From assembly GCF_001027925.1 (NCBI RefSeq), contig NZ_LECT01000007.1:186001-250000 (forward strand): 64,000 nt of DNA, given 5' to 3'. Made by a program: the position numbers and the translations under genes. The notes beneath the pieces were generated by a model. That model saw nothing but the letters and a program-made list of their open reading frames with translations. It had not been told where the DNA came from and made no database searches. Shown in pieces: positions 21,980 to 30,657 of this stretch. Numbering within the stretch: the first letter of the stretch is position 1; each line of letters starts with the position of its first letter. This stretch comes from Rhodopirellula islandica. Lineage in GTDB: Bacteria > Planctomycetota > Planctomycetia > Pirellulales > Pirellulaceae.

Positions 21980-22182
21980 AGGGGTGTGTCCGATCATTCC
22001 TGTCCACCTGCCTAGCAACAAGCCAGCGAAACAGGTTCAAAACGAAGCATCGTAACGAGAAGCGAAGGAACATGCACGGGATTTCCGAGGATGTTGCCGC
22101 TGCCACGCAGATGCAATGGCTTAGCATGGGGCGTGCCTTGAGATCCCAATCATGCGACGACGCAACTCAAACGCCCACTGCC

Positions 22183-22652
22183 ATGCTCAAACTCTACCTT
22201 CGCTCAGATACGGAACTCCGGTACCACGAAGCTTGGGTTCACGGGCCAAAAATCACGGAGATTGGGGGCTCGTCGGCGAACGTGGCGAAACAAAAATACA
22301 CAAATGCGACAAGAACCAGTCTGAAAGCGACAATCTTCTGTCCGTTCTCGCCAAGCCGCTGGGCCATGGCTACGCCCCCCTCGATGAAGACGACTTCGAC
22401 GTCCTGCTGATCGAATACGCGATCGAAGGGATGGGAAGCAAAAAAGATCTCAGCAAACGCCATGCTCTCGAGGATCGCATGAACGAGACTCTCGGCTGGA
22501 CTGGATTGGGACACTGCGACGGCGGGAGCATTGGCTCAGGAACAATGGAAACATGTTGTATCGTCGTGGACTTTGAAATCGCCAAACGGGTCATCGCTGC
22601 CGATCTTGCTGGAACCAAATTCGCCGACTTCACCCAGATCATCCTGGAATAG
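22183..22652 (+). pseudogene. Frameshifted small conserved-looking protein
   Basis: ATG 22183 reads MLKLYLRSDTELRYHEAWVH and then, near 22246-22262, sensible coding sequence moves to the -1 frame: WGLVGERGETKIHKC, DEDDFDVLLIEYAIEGMGS, LGWTGLGHCDGGSIGSGTME, VVDFEIAKRVIAADL, ending at 22652. Joined, it is about 157 residues, acidic, cytoplasmic. The shift lies at or near an A5 run (22248-22252): one extra A gives a continuous reading through HGPKNHGDWGLVG. It could be a true deletion, an assembly error, or a slippage site. I do not recognise the family; the region GWTGLGHCDGGSIGSG looks like a conserved core. Confidence 0.6.
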
Positions 22653-22993
22653 CTGGGCAGCATCGACCACGCGATCAGTGAAGCCCACTCATTCCGATCC
22701 TGGCTTCGCAACCGCCGAACGCACGGGAATGCGATTCGATCGAAAGTCCACGGAAGGAGCGTTCGAGAGCGACCGCGTCTCCTTCTCTCTGCATGCCCCA
22801 ATCCCACGCGTCCTGATAATCGTTCCAGATCACACGCGTGCCCCTTCGAGGCGGAAGTTTCCCTGCTTCTCGTCTTGACTCCTGCTCGCCGCGCGATTTC
22901 AGGTGCAAAGATCTCTTCATGCGACGGAGAGAGAGTTCGGCAATGAAGCCGTTTCTCTGAAAATCAGGCCCACGTGGATCAGGAACAAAACGC
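22653..22993. other. Intergenic stretch, 341 bp
   Basis: A minus-strand open frame crosses it (22675-23064), but the translation is Arg-rich, has no recognisable domain and overlaps the following gene. I see no RNA, repeat or promoter that I can support. Confidence 0.35.
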
Positions 22994-23605
22994 ATGAAGT
23001 TGACACGAGTGGACTCTCCCCAAAACGACTTGGCTTTGGACAAACTCATCGAATCGTGCAACACGATTCAAGCTGCAGTCCACGAATCTCAGACCATCGC
23101 GATCTCTCGTGGAGAAGCCGGGCCACTTCGCTGGCTTGAATCATGCGACAAGAAAATCGCGATTGCTGGAGACGTTCTTCAATTCCGCATCACGCTGGAG
23201 CTGCCTCAGGTCGAGGACGAAGACGACGTCGTGCAAGTGGCACTGTCACGCAGCTACAGCCCCAATCTGATGTTCGATCAGATCCTCTCAACTCACATCG
23301 ATGGGAATCCGTCCCGTCCGACCAACCATTCCATGCACCGGAACCTCAACCTGCACTTCAACACGGTCCAAAGTGGATCAACCGTTGTGGTCAGGTACCA
23401 AGCTCGTGTCGACTGCAACGCCGATCCATTGCTGGTTGCCGTCGATGATCTGAACGTCCGTTGGGCGTACCGCTCGCGAAGCACCCACGAAACGACGGGC
23501 AGGGCTCACAAGGCGTCGCAGGGAATCTCGGCTCCACACGGCATCGGCACCGCCAACCACTTCAGCCATTCCAAATCGGCTGCCTTGGCATCCAGCCCTG
23601 TCTAA
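22994..23605 (+). CDS. Hypothetical protein, possible beta-sandwich
   Basis: 203 residues from ATG 22994, preceded by AGGA at a workable distance. No signal peptide. Residues 58-165 have a beta-rich pattern with GDVLQFRITLELPQVEDEDD and GSTVVVRYQARVD, reminiscent of DUF11-type sandwich domains but too weak to assign. The last 40 residues (from about 165, Ser/His/Ala rich) look unlike the rest and could be out-of-frame readthrough after a small deletion. Copy 2 of the 125-bp element begins 60 bp after the stop. Function unknown. Confidence 0.5.
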   Translation: MKLTRVDSPQNDLALDKLIESCNTIQAAVHESQTIAISRGEAGPLRWLESCDKKIAIAGDVLQFRITLELPQVEDEDDVVQVALSRSYSPNLMFDQILSTHIDGNPSRPTNHSMHRNLNLHFNTVQSGSTVVVRYQARVDCNADPLLVAVDDLNVRWAYRSRSTHETTGRAHKASQGISAPHGIGTANHFSHSKSAALASSPV

Positions 23606-23664
23606 GGCAGGTCGGAAATCAAGTGGCATAGGCTTCAGCCGGTGATTGCGTGCAACTCAGGCTA

Positions 23665-23789
23665 GTGGTCTGTCACAGCTAAAAGTGAGGGTTGATCGTC
23701 GTGGACGAGGCCACGAGTCCTTGGATTTCACGCCAGTTCAGGACTCGTGGCCTCGTCCACTACACTAAAAACAAGTTCTGACAGACCAC
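23665..23789 (-). repeat. 125-bp palindromic interspersed element, copy 2 (inverted)
   Basis: Same ends (GTGGTCTGTCA/TGACAGACCAC, perfect here) and same 125-bp length as copies at 3487 and 39423, but in the opposite orientation: the loop reads TTGGATTTCACGCCAGTTCA, the complement of the others with one change. It lies between the convergent genes ending at 23605 and 23841. Confidence 0.85.
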
Positions 23790-23840
23790 TCGAAGCCTGA
23801 GCTACAATTTCAACCTGACACTTCTTCGCTCGGTCTTGAG

Positions 23841-24290
23841 TCAGCGTCGCGGAATGTCTTCACCGACACGGACCGACGCCAAAGTGTAGGACTCATCCAA
23901 TCGCCCTTGCTCACGCAACCGGGCGGCGATGCGTTCTGCTCGAGCGGCTCTTTTCGCTTCCGCACGAGCCAAACGTTGCAGTTGGACTTCTGTCTCAAAC
24001 TGCATCGCAGCGAGTCGTTGTCGCTGCAAGTTCTCATAGGCGACGTTTGCGACTTGCCGTTGGGACGCCAACTGCTGTTGCTGGTACTGCAGCGCGGCCA
24101 AGTTGCCCTGGGGATACCCATTGGAGACCAGAGCGTTCTGCGGATACATCGAGTTGCTTGTGTACGAGGCCGGGCTGCCGCTCGGCGATCTGCCGCCACC
24201 CGACCTGCACTGGGCAACGACGTCACTGCTGCAGAAAGCAGCCGACAGCAAAGCCGTTGCGATCAGGAAGGAGACTCGTTGGAAATTCAT
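23841..24290 (-). CDS. Small secreted coiled-coil hypothetical protein
   Basis: 149 residues from the ATG at 24290, which begins a signal peptide (MNFQRVSFLIATALLSAAFC..VVAQ). After a short Ser/Gly/Pro segment the protein becomes a Gln, Arg and Ala-rich helix (about 65-130: QYQQQQLASQRQVANVAYEN, QRLARAEAKRAARAERIAAR) typical of a coiled coil. It ends LASVRVGEDIPRR. Probably periplasmic. No family recognised. It converges on the hypothetical gene at 22994 with element copy 2 in between. Confidence 0.6.
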   Translation of the reverse strand: MNFQRVSFLIATALLSAAFCSSDVVAQCRSGGGRSPSGSPASYTSNSMYPQNALVSNGYPQGNLAALQYQQQQLASQRQVANVAYENLQRQRLAAMQFETEVQLQRLARAEAKRAARAERIAARLREQGRLDESYTLASVRVGEDIPRR

Positions 24291-24440
24291 CGTGCACCTC
24301 TGCGCGTCGTGAAAGAAAGGAACATGGAAAGGGCGGCCATCACGGCCACGCATTCTCTCCTTCAACAAAGGACGCTTTTGCATCGAAGTGTCACAAGAAT
24401 TCGACTCAGTGCATCGCCAGCCACCGTGGTGACGCTCACC

Positions 24441-24746
24441 TCATTCGCTTGAGCAGTCGTCCAAATCCACCAAGTAATCCACGTCGCTGCCAAAGCAGTG
24501 GTCCACCGCCTCGGTGTCCACCACGCGTCTCCCCGTCGGCAGATGCTGTCGCTCATAAGCGGCAATGCGGTTGATCGACGACGGTTTCTTGTCCTGACCG
24601 GGTGAGCCATCGAGCTCCATGTTCAATCGTTGGACATTCGGGCTGGGCTCAAAATTGGTCATCCTCGAATTGGAAATTCCCGACTGCGTCGTGGCTCGAA
24701 AGAGATGCTCCAAGGGACGGCATTGGCGATGAGATGGACGGGACAT
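24441..24746 (-). CDS. Small hypothetical protein
   Basis: 101 residues from ATG 24746, with GGAG eight bases upstream as ribosome-binding site. The N terminus is basic and polar, the C terminus acidic (GSDVDYLVDLDDCSSE). No signal peptide, membrane segment or known motif. Codon choice fits a real gene only moderately; the SD sequence is the main support. It is divergent from the isoaspartyl peptidase gene. Confidence 0.45.
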   Translation of the reverse strand: MSRPSHRQCRPLEHLFRATTQSGISNSRMTNFEPSPNVQRLNMELDGSPGQDKKPSSINRIAAYERQHLPTGRRVVDTEAVDHCFGSDVDYLVDLDDCSSE

Positions 24747-25072
24747 AGTGAGTTCTCCAGTAGCAAAAACTTGTGTAACGAACGCATCCGCCTACACAAC
24801 ACGTTGCCAGTTTCACGCCGGACCGCCGCCATCTTTTTTAAAAAACAATCCCCGTGACATCAGCCTCAAAAAGCTTCCTTTTGAAGCAGGGAATCCCCAC
24901 CGAACCGGGCCTTTGCCGGCGTTGCTGCAGCCGTCAGAATCCTGCCTCACCTCTTCTTCCCTTCGCCGCGGACCGCCCGATCGCGTCCCCTTCCCGCGTC
25001 TCTCTCGCCGATGGAAGATGGTTTCGACGTTGAATCCAGTTCGTTGTGTCGCCGACGCTTGAGGCCTGAAGT
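24747..25072. promoter_or_regulatory. Divergent intergenic region
   Basis: 326 bp separate the starts of the small minus-strand gene and the isoaspartyl peptidase gene. It must hold both promoters. An A/T-rich patch (CTTTTTTAAAAAACAAT near 24832-24847) stands out in this GC-rich DNA and is the likeliest promoter location; no exact boxes are claimed. Confidence 0.35.
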
Positions 25073-26485
25073 ATGAAGTTCAATGCGACGATCCTTGTCC
25101 CCGCTATCCTATTGGCGTTGATCAGCACAAGGAGCACCCACAGTGAAGAGCCAGCCATGAAACCAACCTGGGCCATCGTGATTCATGGCGGAGCAGGCAG
25201 TTCTCCCGCACAACTCGGTGAGGCATCCAGCCAAAAACGAACCGCCGGATTGCAACACGCGTTGGAAACAGGACGCGACCTGCTCGCCGACGGCGGAACC
25301 GCCATGGACACCGTCGAAGCCGTCATCCGCACCTTGGAAGACAATCCAATCTTCAACGCCGGGCGTGGTTCTGTTTTGACAAATGACGGACGCGTCGAAA
25401 TGGACTCTTCGGTGATGGATGGCAAGACACTCGGGTGTGGCGCCGTTGCTGGCGTGACCAAGGTCAAGAATCCAATCTCGCTTGCTCGCCGGGTGATGAC
25501 AAACACGAAACACGTGCTGCTCGTCGGTCCCGGTGCCGATGAGTTTGCAGAAACACAGCAAGTGCCTCTCGTCGATCCGGCATACTTTCTCTCCCAACGC
25601 GATGGCGATGACGCAGCGAACATTGCTTCCGCCAATCAGGAGGAAGACGAATCCCACTTGGGAACCGTTGGCTGTGTGGTGTTGGATTCGCATGGGAACC
25701 TGGCCGCAGGAACCAGCACCGGTGGCACCGCCCAAAAGCTGCCCGGACGAGTTGGCGATTCACCGATCGTCGGTGCAGGCACGTACGCCGCCAATGGCTT
25801 GTGCGCCGTTTCCGGCACCGGTGTTGGCGAAGAGTACATCCGTAACAGCGTCGCCTATGACATCGCAGCTCAAATGCGTTACGCGAGCAAATCGCTCGAA
25901 TCAGCCGTCACGGAGATCATGCTGAATCGTCTTCAGCCTGGCATCGGTGGATTGATCGCCGTTTCACAAACCGGCGAGATCGTGATGCAGCACAACACAC
26001 CTGGCATGAGCTGCGCTGCAGCCGACAGCACCGGACGATTCGAGACGCACTTGATCCTCGACAACGGCGGAGCCCCTGCGGACACGACGGACCAAACGAG
26101 CTCACCCGCGGCGGAAATCACGGCTCTGATCCAACAGCAAGCCAGCGACTGGAATGCGGGCGACATCGACGCGTTCATGGACGTCTACTGGAAGAGCGAC
26201 CAGCTCACGTTTTCCTCCGGTGGCGAAGTGACTCGCGGGTTCGACGCGACGTGGCAGCGATACAAGAAACGTTATCCAACGTCGAAAGAAATGGGAAAAC
26301 TCACGTTCACGGATCTCGAATTCTTGCCACTCGGCGACGCTGCCATGCAAGTCCTGGGAGTCTGGAAACTCGAACGAGACGAACCGATGGGCGGCCGATT
26401 CACGCTCGTGTTCCAGCGTTTTCCGGAAGGCTGGCGAATCGTCCACGACCACACCTCCAAATTCCCTGATCCACTCAACGACTGA
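25073..26485 (+). CDS. Secreted isoaspartyl peptidase/L-asparaginase fused to a SnoaL-like domain
   Basis: 470 residues from ATG 25073 with GAGG upstream. Residues 1-24 form a signal peptide. Residues 30-335 are an Ntn-hydrolase of the isoaspartyl peptidase/plant-type asparaginase family: VIHGGAG (36-42), FNAGRGSVL (94-102), EMDSSVMDG, and the self-cleavage site HLGTVG with nucleophile Thr198, followed by AGTSTGGT. By family the proenzyme splits before Thr198 and the enzyme releases aspartate from isoaspartyl peptides. Residues about 345-465 are a SnoaL/DUF4440-type NTF2-fold domain (DWNAGDIDAFMDVYWKSDQL, GGRFTLVFQRFPEGWRIVHDH). The fusion is unusual; the second domain may bind a ligand or act as an independent enzyme. 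It is followed after 110 bp by the epimerase gene. Confidence 0.88.
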   Translation: MKFNATILVPAILLALISTRSTHSEEPAMKPTWAIVIHGGAGSSPAQLGEASSQKRTAGLQHALETGRDLLADGGTAMDTVEAVIRTLEDNPIFNAGRGSVLTNDGRVEMDSSVMDGKTLGCGAVAGVTKVKNPISLARRVMTNTKHVLLVGPGADEFAETQQVPLVDPAYFLSQRDGDDAANIASANQEEDESHLGTVGCVVLDSHGNLAAGTSTGGTAQKLPGRVGDSPIVGAGTYAANGLCAVSGTGVGEEYIRNSVAYDIAAQMRYASKSLESAVTEIMLNRLQPGIGGLIAVSQTGEIVMQHNTPGMSCAAADSTGRFETHLILDNGGAPADTTDQTSSPAAEITALIQQQASDWNAGDIDAFMDVYWKSDQLTFSSGGEVTRGFDATWQRYKKRYPTSKEMGKLTFTDLEFLPLGDAAMQVLGVWKLERDEPMGGRFTLVFQRFPEGWRIVHDHTSKFPDPLND

Positions 26486-26594
26486 ACGACGACAACCAAA
26501 GGTGCGGTTCGCACATGCTCTCACGGTTTCATGAGGGCTCTGGGCTCGAGCAAGCCAACGTGGTCACGCGACGTTAGAATCAGGGTCCAACCTT

Positions 26595-27656
26595 GTGACC
26601 ACCAACGAGCAGCAGACGATGGCCGTCGAATTTCCTGAGTGGATTGAATCTGAATCGCAACTCGACACATTGCTGTCTCGACCGAGCGATGCACTGATCG
26701 AGTTCATGCGACAACTCGATGGCGACCTGATCATCTTGGGAATCGCTGGGAAGATGGGTGTCAGCTTGGGCCAGTTGGCCGTTGCGGCAATCGAGAAAGC
26801 TGGCCTGCGAAAAAGCGTACACGGGGTGGCACGGTTTTCCGATGCAGACGCTCGTGCTCGATTGGAATCGGCGGGCGTCAGAACGATCCAGTGCGATTTG
26901 CTCGACCGAGACGCCGTGGCCAAACTTCCACCCGTCCCCAATGTCCTGTTCATGGCCGGCCGAAAATTCGGAACCGAGGGCGAAGAACCTTTGACCTGGG
27001 CGATGAACACGATTGTCCCCGCGAATGTGGCGGATCACTTTCGGGATTCCAAGATCGTTGCCTTTTCAACCGGGTGTGTTTACCCGCTGGCTTCAGTGGA
27101 TCGCCAACCGACCGAACTCACACCACCGGGACCGATTGGCGAGTACGCTCAATCATGCCTGGGTCGAGAACGCATGTTCGAGTACGGCTGCCTTGAGTGG
27201 GGAACTCCCGTCTGTCTGTACCGATTGAATTACGCGATCGACCTGCGATACGGGGTGCTGCATGACATCGCCGCCAAGATTTGGAACGGGCAGCCCGTCG
27301 ACAACTCCGTCCAAGCCTTCAACGTGATTTGGCAGGGCGACGCGAATCATCAAGCGTTGATGTGCTTGGACCACTGCACCTCGCCAGCGAACATTCTCAA
27401 CGTCACCGGTCCAGAAACATTGCTCACCGAAGATGTTGCCCTGCGACTCGGGGAACTGCTGAACAAGCCCGTTCGCTTCACGACCACTCCGGACGATGCG
27501 TCTTACCTGAGTGACAGCTCCCAAGCCAGAAAGCTGTTCGGAGCTCCGTCCGTCTCAGCCGATCAACTGATTCGCTGGCAAGCCCACTGGGTCAAGACCG
27601 GCGGTCGTTCGCTGAACAAGCCCACTCATTTCGAAGTCAGTGACGGAGCCTATTGA
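26595..27656 (+). CDS. NAD-dependent epimerase/dehydratase-like protein
   Basis: 353 residues from GTG 26595; an in-frame ATG at 26619 is an alternative. It has an extended-SDR Rossmann start, DLIILGIAGKMG (44-55), a strand/loop VLFMAGRKFG near 117-126, and VAFSTGCVYP as the active-site Ser/Thr strand. The catalytic Tyr region reads YAQSCLGRERMFE, so the lysine of the usual YxxxK is missing. That suggests altered chemistry or a non-catalytic role. Its end overlaps a possible upstream start of the next gene, and the ATG of that gene is 4 bases past the stop, so the two form a translational unit with a DHDPS-family enzyme. A sugar-acid pathway is inference from this pairing. Confidence 0.78.
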   Translation: MTTNEQQTMAVEFPEWIESESQLDTLLSRPSDALIEFMRQLDGDLIILGIAGKMGVSLGQLAVAAIEKAGLRKSVHGVARFSDADARARLESAGVRTIQCDLLDRDAVAKLPPVPNVLFMAGRKFGTEGEEPLTWAMNTIVPANVADHFRDSKIVAFSTGCVYPLASVDRQPTELTPPGPIGEYAQSCLGRERMFEYGCLEWGTPVCLYRLNYAIDLRYGVLHDIAAKIWNGQPVDNSVQAFNVIWQGDANHQALMCLDHCTSPANILNVTGPETLLTEDVALRLGELLNKPVRFTTTPDDASYLSDSSQARKLFGAPSVSADQLIRWQAHWVKTGGRSLNKPTHFEVSDGAY

Positions 27657-27660
27657 ACCG

Positions 27661-28734
27661 ATGCAGACCAGTGACCTCTCGCCAGACATCCGCGCGAACG
27701 TCCGCCGTGGAATCGTCATCCCAGCGCAACCTCTGGCTCTCGATGCCAGCCGCCAATTCGATCCTCGTTACCAAACGGCGCTGACTCGCTATTACATCGA
27801 CGCCGGCGCGGGGGGCATCGCAGTCGGTGTTCACTCCACGCAGTTCGCCATCCGTGATCCATCGATCGCGTTGTATGAACCCGTGTTGCGTTTGGCGTCC
27901 GAGGTCATTGACGAACACGCCGGTGCGCAAGGCCGTGAAATCTTCAAAGTGGCGGGCGTCTGTGGGAAAACACCGCAAGCAATCCGCGAAGCAGAGTTCG
28001 CCGTTTCACAGGGCTATCATGCATGTCTGTTGAGCCTGGCGGCGTTGGCCAACGATTCGATCGACGATCTGATTGCTCACTGTCGAGAAGTCGCCGAGGT
28101 CATGCCGGTGATCGGTTTCTACTTGCAACCAGCCGTCGGTGGTTGCGTGCTGTCGTATGAATTCTGGCGAGAGTTCGCCGAGATTGAAAACGTCATCGCG
28201 ATCAAACTGGCTCCCTTCAACCGCTATCAAACGCTGGATGTGGTTCGTGCCATCTGTGACGCTGATCGCGACGACGCGATCACTTTCTACACCGGCAACG
28301 ACGACAACATCATCGCGGACCTGCTGACGCCGTACCGCATTGTCACGGAACACGGAGTGAAATCGGTTCGAATTCGTGGCGGGCTGCTGGGGCACTGGTG
28401 CGTGTGGACTCGCAAGGCCGTTGAATTGCTCGATGAAATTCACGCAGTGCTGGATCGCGGCGATGACATCCCTTTGGAATTACTCAGCCGTAACATCGAA
28501 GTCACCGATTGCAACGCAGCCTTCTTCGATGCCGCCAACGGGTTTGCCGGCTGCATTCCCGGAATCCATGAGGTGCTACGCCGCCAAGGTCTGCTGCCTG
28601 GAACCTGGTGCCTGGATCCCAACGAAGTTCTCTCGGACGGTCAATCCCAAGAAATCGATCGAGTGATCGCCGCTTACCCAGCTCTCAATGACGATGCGTT
28701 CGTACGCGAGAATCTGAGTCGATGGCTACGTTGA
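27661..28734 (+). CDS. Dihydrodipicolinate synthase/N-acetylneuraminate lyase-family protein
   Basis: 357 residues from ATG 27661 (a GTG at 27640 overlaps the upstream gene). The TIM-barrel class I aldolase family is indicated by GAGGIAVGVHST, a conserved-position tyrosine in GFYLQP (Tyr154) and the Schiff-base lysine in AIKLAPFNR (Lys182). Members condense or cleave pyruvate-containing compounds; the true DHDPS residues are not all kept, so it is unlikely to be DapA. It is longer than the usual 290-310 residues, with extra C-terminal sequence. The tight pairing with the epimerase gene suggests successive steps in breakdown of a sugar acid, which is inference. Confidence 0.8.
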   Translation: MQTSDLSPDIRANVRRGIVIPAQPLALDASRQFDPRYQTALTRYYIDAGAGGIAVGVHSTQFAIRDPSIALYEPVLRLASEVIDEHAGAQGREIFKVAGVCGKTPQAIREAEFAVSQGYHACLLSLAALANDSIDDLIAHCREVAEVMPVIGFYLQPAVGGCVLSYEFWREFAEIENVIAIKLAPFNRYQTLDVVRAICDADRDDAITFYTGNDDNIIADLLTPYRIVTEHGVKSVRIRGGLLGHWCVWTRKAVELLDEIHAVLDRGDDIPLELLSRNIEVTDCNAAFFDAANGFAGCIPGIHEVLRRQGLLPGTWCLDPNEVLSDGQSQEIDRVIAAYPALNDDAFVRENLSRWLR

Positions 28735-28804
28735 AGCGTCCCACGCAAGCAGAACAACACACCTCCAAAAACACCTGACACCCCATCCCCACTGGAACAG
28801 CGTG

Positions 28805-30262
28805 ATGCAACCGCCCCGAAACTGGATGATCCACTTTCTCATGACGCTTGCGATGTTGCTGATTGCCGCCAAGGCCTCAGCGGCGGATCGTCCGAACATC
28901 TTGCTGATTGTTTCGGACGATCAGGGCTACAACGACCTGGGCCTCCTTGGCAACGGCATCCTCACGCCGACCCTCGACCGCCTTGCCAAAGAAGGCACCC
29001 GGCTGACAAATTTCTATGTGGCGTGGCCAGCCTGCACACCGTCGCGGGCCAGTCTGTTGACGGGGCGTTATCCGCAGCGAAACGGGATCTACGACATGAT
29101 CCGCAACGAAGCTCCCGACTACGGCCATCGCTACACGCCCGAAGAATACCCCGTGACGTTCGAACGCATCGGCGGGATGGACGAACGTGAGGCGATCATC
29201 CCAGCCGTCTTGAAACCGGCCGGTTACAAAAGCGGGATCTATGGCAAATGGGACTTGGGTGCCCTGCGCCGAATGCTGCCCACTTCGCGTGGCTTCGATG
29301 ACTTCTACGGGTTCGTCAACACCGGCATCGACTACTTCACGCACGAGCGTTACGGCGTGCCTTGTATGGTTCGCAACCTCGAACCGACGGAAGAGGACAA
29401 GGGCACCTACTGCACGTACCTGTTCCAACGTGAGGCTCTGCGGTTCTTGGACGAACACGCTGGCAAAGAGCCGTTCTTCTTGTACGTTCCATTCAACGCG
29501 CCGCACAATTCGTCGTCGCTGGATCCGACCATTCGCTCCTCAGTGCAGGCCCCCGATCGATTCAAAGCGATGTACCCGCCCGTGGAGGCGGAAACGAGAG
29601 TCACCGACCGCTATCGCTACGGCGCCCCGGCAACGGTCGCGACACCGCAGGCCCGGCGTCGCGACTACCGTGCGGCGGTCACCTGCATGGACGCGGCGAT
29701 TGGCGAGATGCTGAAGACGTTGGAAGCGAAGCAGATCCTCGATGACACGATCGTCGTTTTCTTCTCCGACAACGGTGGCAGCGGGGGTGCCGACAACTCA
29801 CCGCTGCGAGGCCACAAGGGACAGACCTGGGAAGGCGGCATTCGCGTGCCCTGCATCGTTCGTTGGCCGGCCGGAAAGATCCAAGCAGGGCAGGTGAACG
29901 ACGAATTTCTGACCAGCCTGGAGCTGCTGCCCAGTTTCGCAGCAGCTGCGAGTGTCGAACCACCTGCCGGCGTTGTCCTCGACGGATTCGATTGGTGGCC
30001 CACCCTCCGTGGCGAGTCAGCATCACCAAGAAAAGAATTGTTCTGGAAACGCCGCGATCAGATCGGAGCGAGGGTCAGCCAGTGGAAATGGGTCCAGATG
30101 GGCGAACAAGGTGGCCTGTTCGATCTCGATCGCGACCTCGCCGAAAAACAGGACCTTTCGGAGTCACACCCCGAGGTGCTTGCGATGGTCAAAGAACGGT
30201 ATGCCCATTGGCTTCGCGAGATGGAAGCCGCTGAACCACGCGGTCCTTTTCGCGATTTCTGA
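28805..30262 (+). CDS. Sulfatase (formylglycine-dependent, secreted)
   Basis: 485 residues from ATG 28805; a GTG immediately before it is also possible. A signal peptide (about 1-27, LMTLAMLLIAAKASA) precedes the alkaline-phosphatase-fold sulfatase domain. Metal ligands are in ILLIVSDDQGYNDLG. The formylglycine motif is CTPSR with Cys77, followed by ASLLTGRYP. Other family blocks are GIYGKWDLG, PFNAPHNSS, FFSDNGGSGG and GGIRVPCIVRWP. It hydrolyses sulfate esters, probably from algal sulfated polysaccharides in the periplasm or outside. It follows the epimerase/aldolase pair by 70 bp. A maturase is not in the window. Confidence 0.93.
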   Translation: MQPPRNWMIHFLMTLAMLLIAAKASAADRPNILLIVSDDQGYNDLGLLGNGILTPTLDRLAKEGTRLTNFYVAWPACTPSRASLLTGRYPQRNGIYDMIRNEAPDYGHRYTPEEYPVTFERIGGMDEREAIIPAVLKPAGYKSGIYGKWDLGALRRMLPTSRGFDDFYGFVNTGIDYFTHERYGVPCMVRNLEPTEEDKGTYCTYLFQREALRFLDEHAGKEPFFLYVPFNAPHNSSSLDPTIRSSVQAPDRFKAMYPPVEAETRVTDRYRYGAPATVATPQARRRDYRAAVTCMDAAIGEMLKTLEAKQILDDTIVVFFSDNGGSGGADNSPLRGHKGQTWEGGIRVPCIVRWPAGKIQAGQVNDEFLTSLELLPSFAAAASVEPPAGVVLDGFDWWPTLRGESASPRKELFWKRRDQIGARVSQWKWVQMGEQGGLFDLDRDLAEKQDLSESHPEVLAMVKERYAHWLREMEAAEPRGPFRDF

Positions 30263-30657
30263 TGACTTTCGAATCGCCCTCCGTCGAAGCAAAGGACGCG
30301 AGGCTTCGGAAAAACAGGTGGGTTTCGCCGCACCATACGTTCGACAACCGCGTTGGCCTAGCAGGCCTTTGAACACGCCCCTTGTGGACCACCTGCAGCC
30401 CACTCACAAGTGCACCGCCCTCTTGGCAGTCCCCTATGGCGTGAGGAACCCTCTCGTGAAAAGACGCACTAAAATTTAGGATTCTCGCGAAACAATTGCA
30501 TCGTAGGAGAACTTAATCCCCTTAGAAGTGGCACAACGTGCACCAAGCGATTCTTGGAAAGCGTTGCCTTGTCTACCACTTGGGCATCACAGTCGAACTC
30601 TCGACTTCAGCAATGGCTGGTGCCATCCTTTCGCGATCAGCTCTCGGGGAGAGTCTT
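30263..30657. promoter_or_regulatory. Leader region upstream of the DUF1559 gene
   Basis: 395 bp without a convincing gene. An AT-rich patch (CACTAAAATTTAGGATTC near 30467-30483) is a plausible promoter area. An AGGAG at 30506 is not followed by a usable start. The actual start has its own SD sequence (GGGGAGAG, 30647-30654). Confidence 0.35.

Noticed and set aside
22675-23064. Minus-strand frame of 129 codons
   Set aside because: Arg-rich, no domain, no SD, and overlaps the 5' end of a better-supported plus-strand gene.
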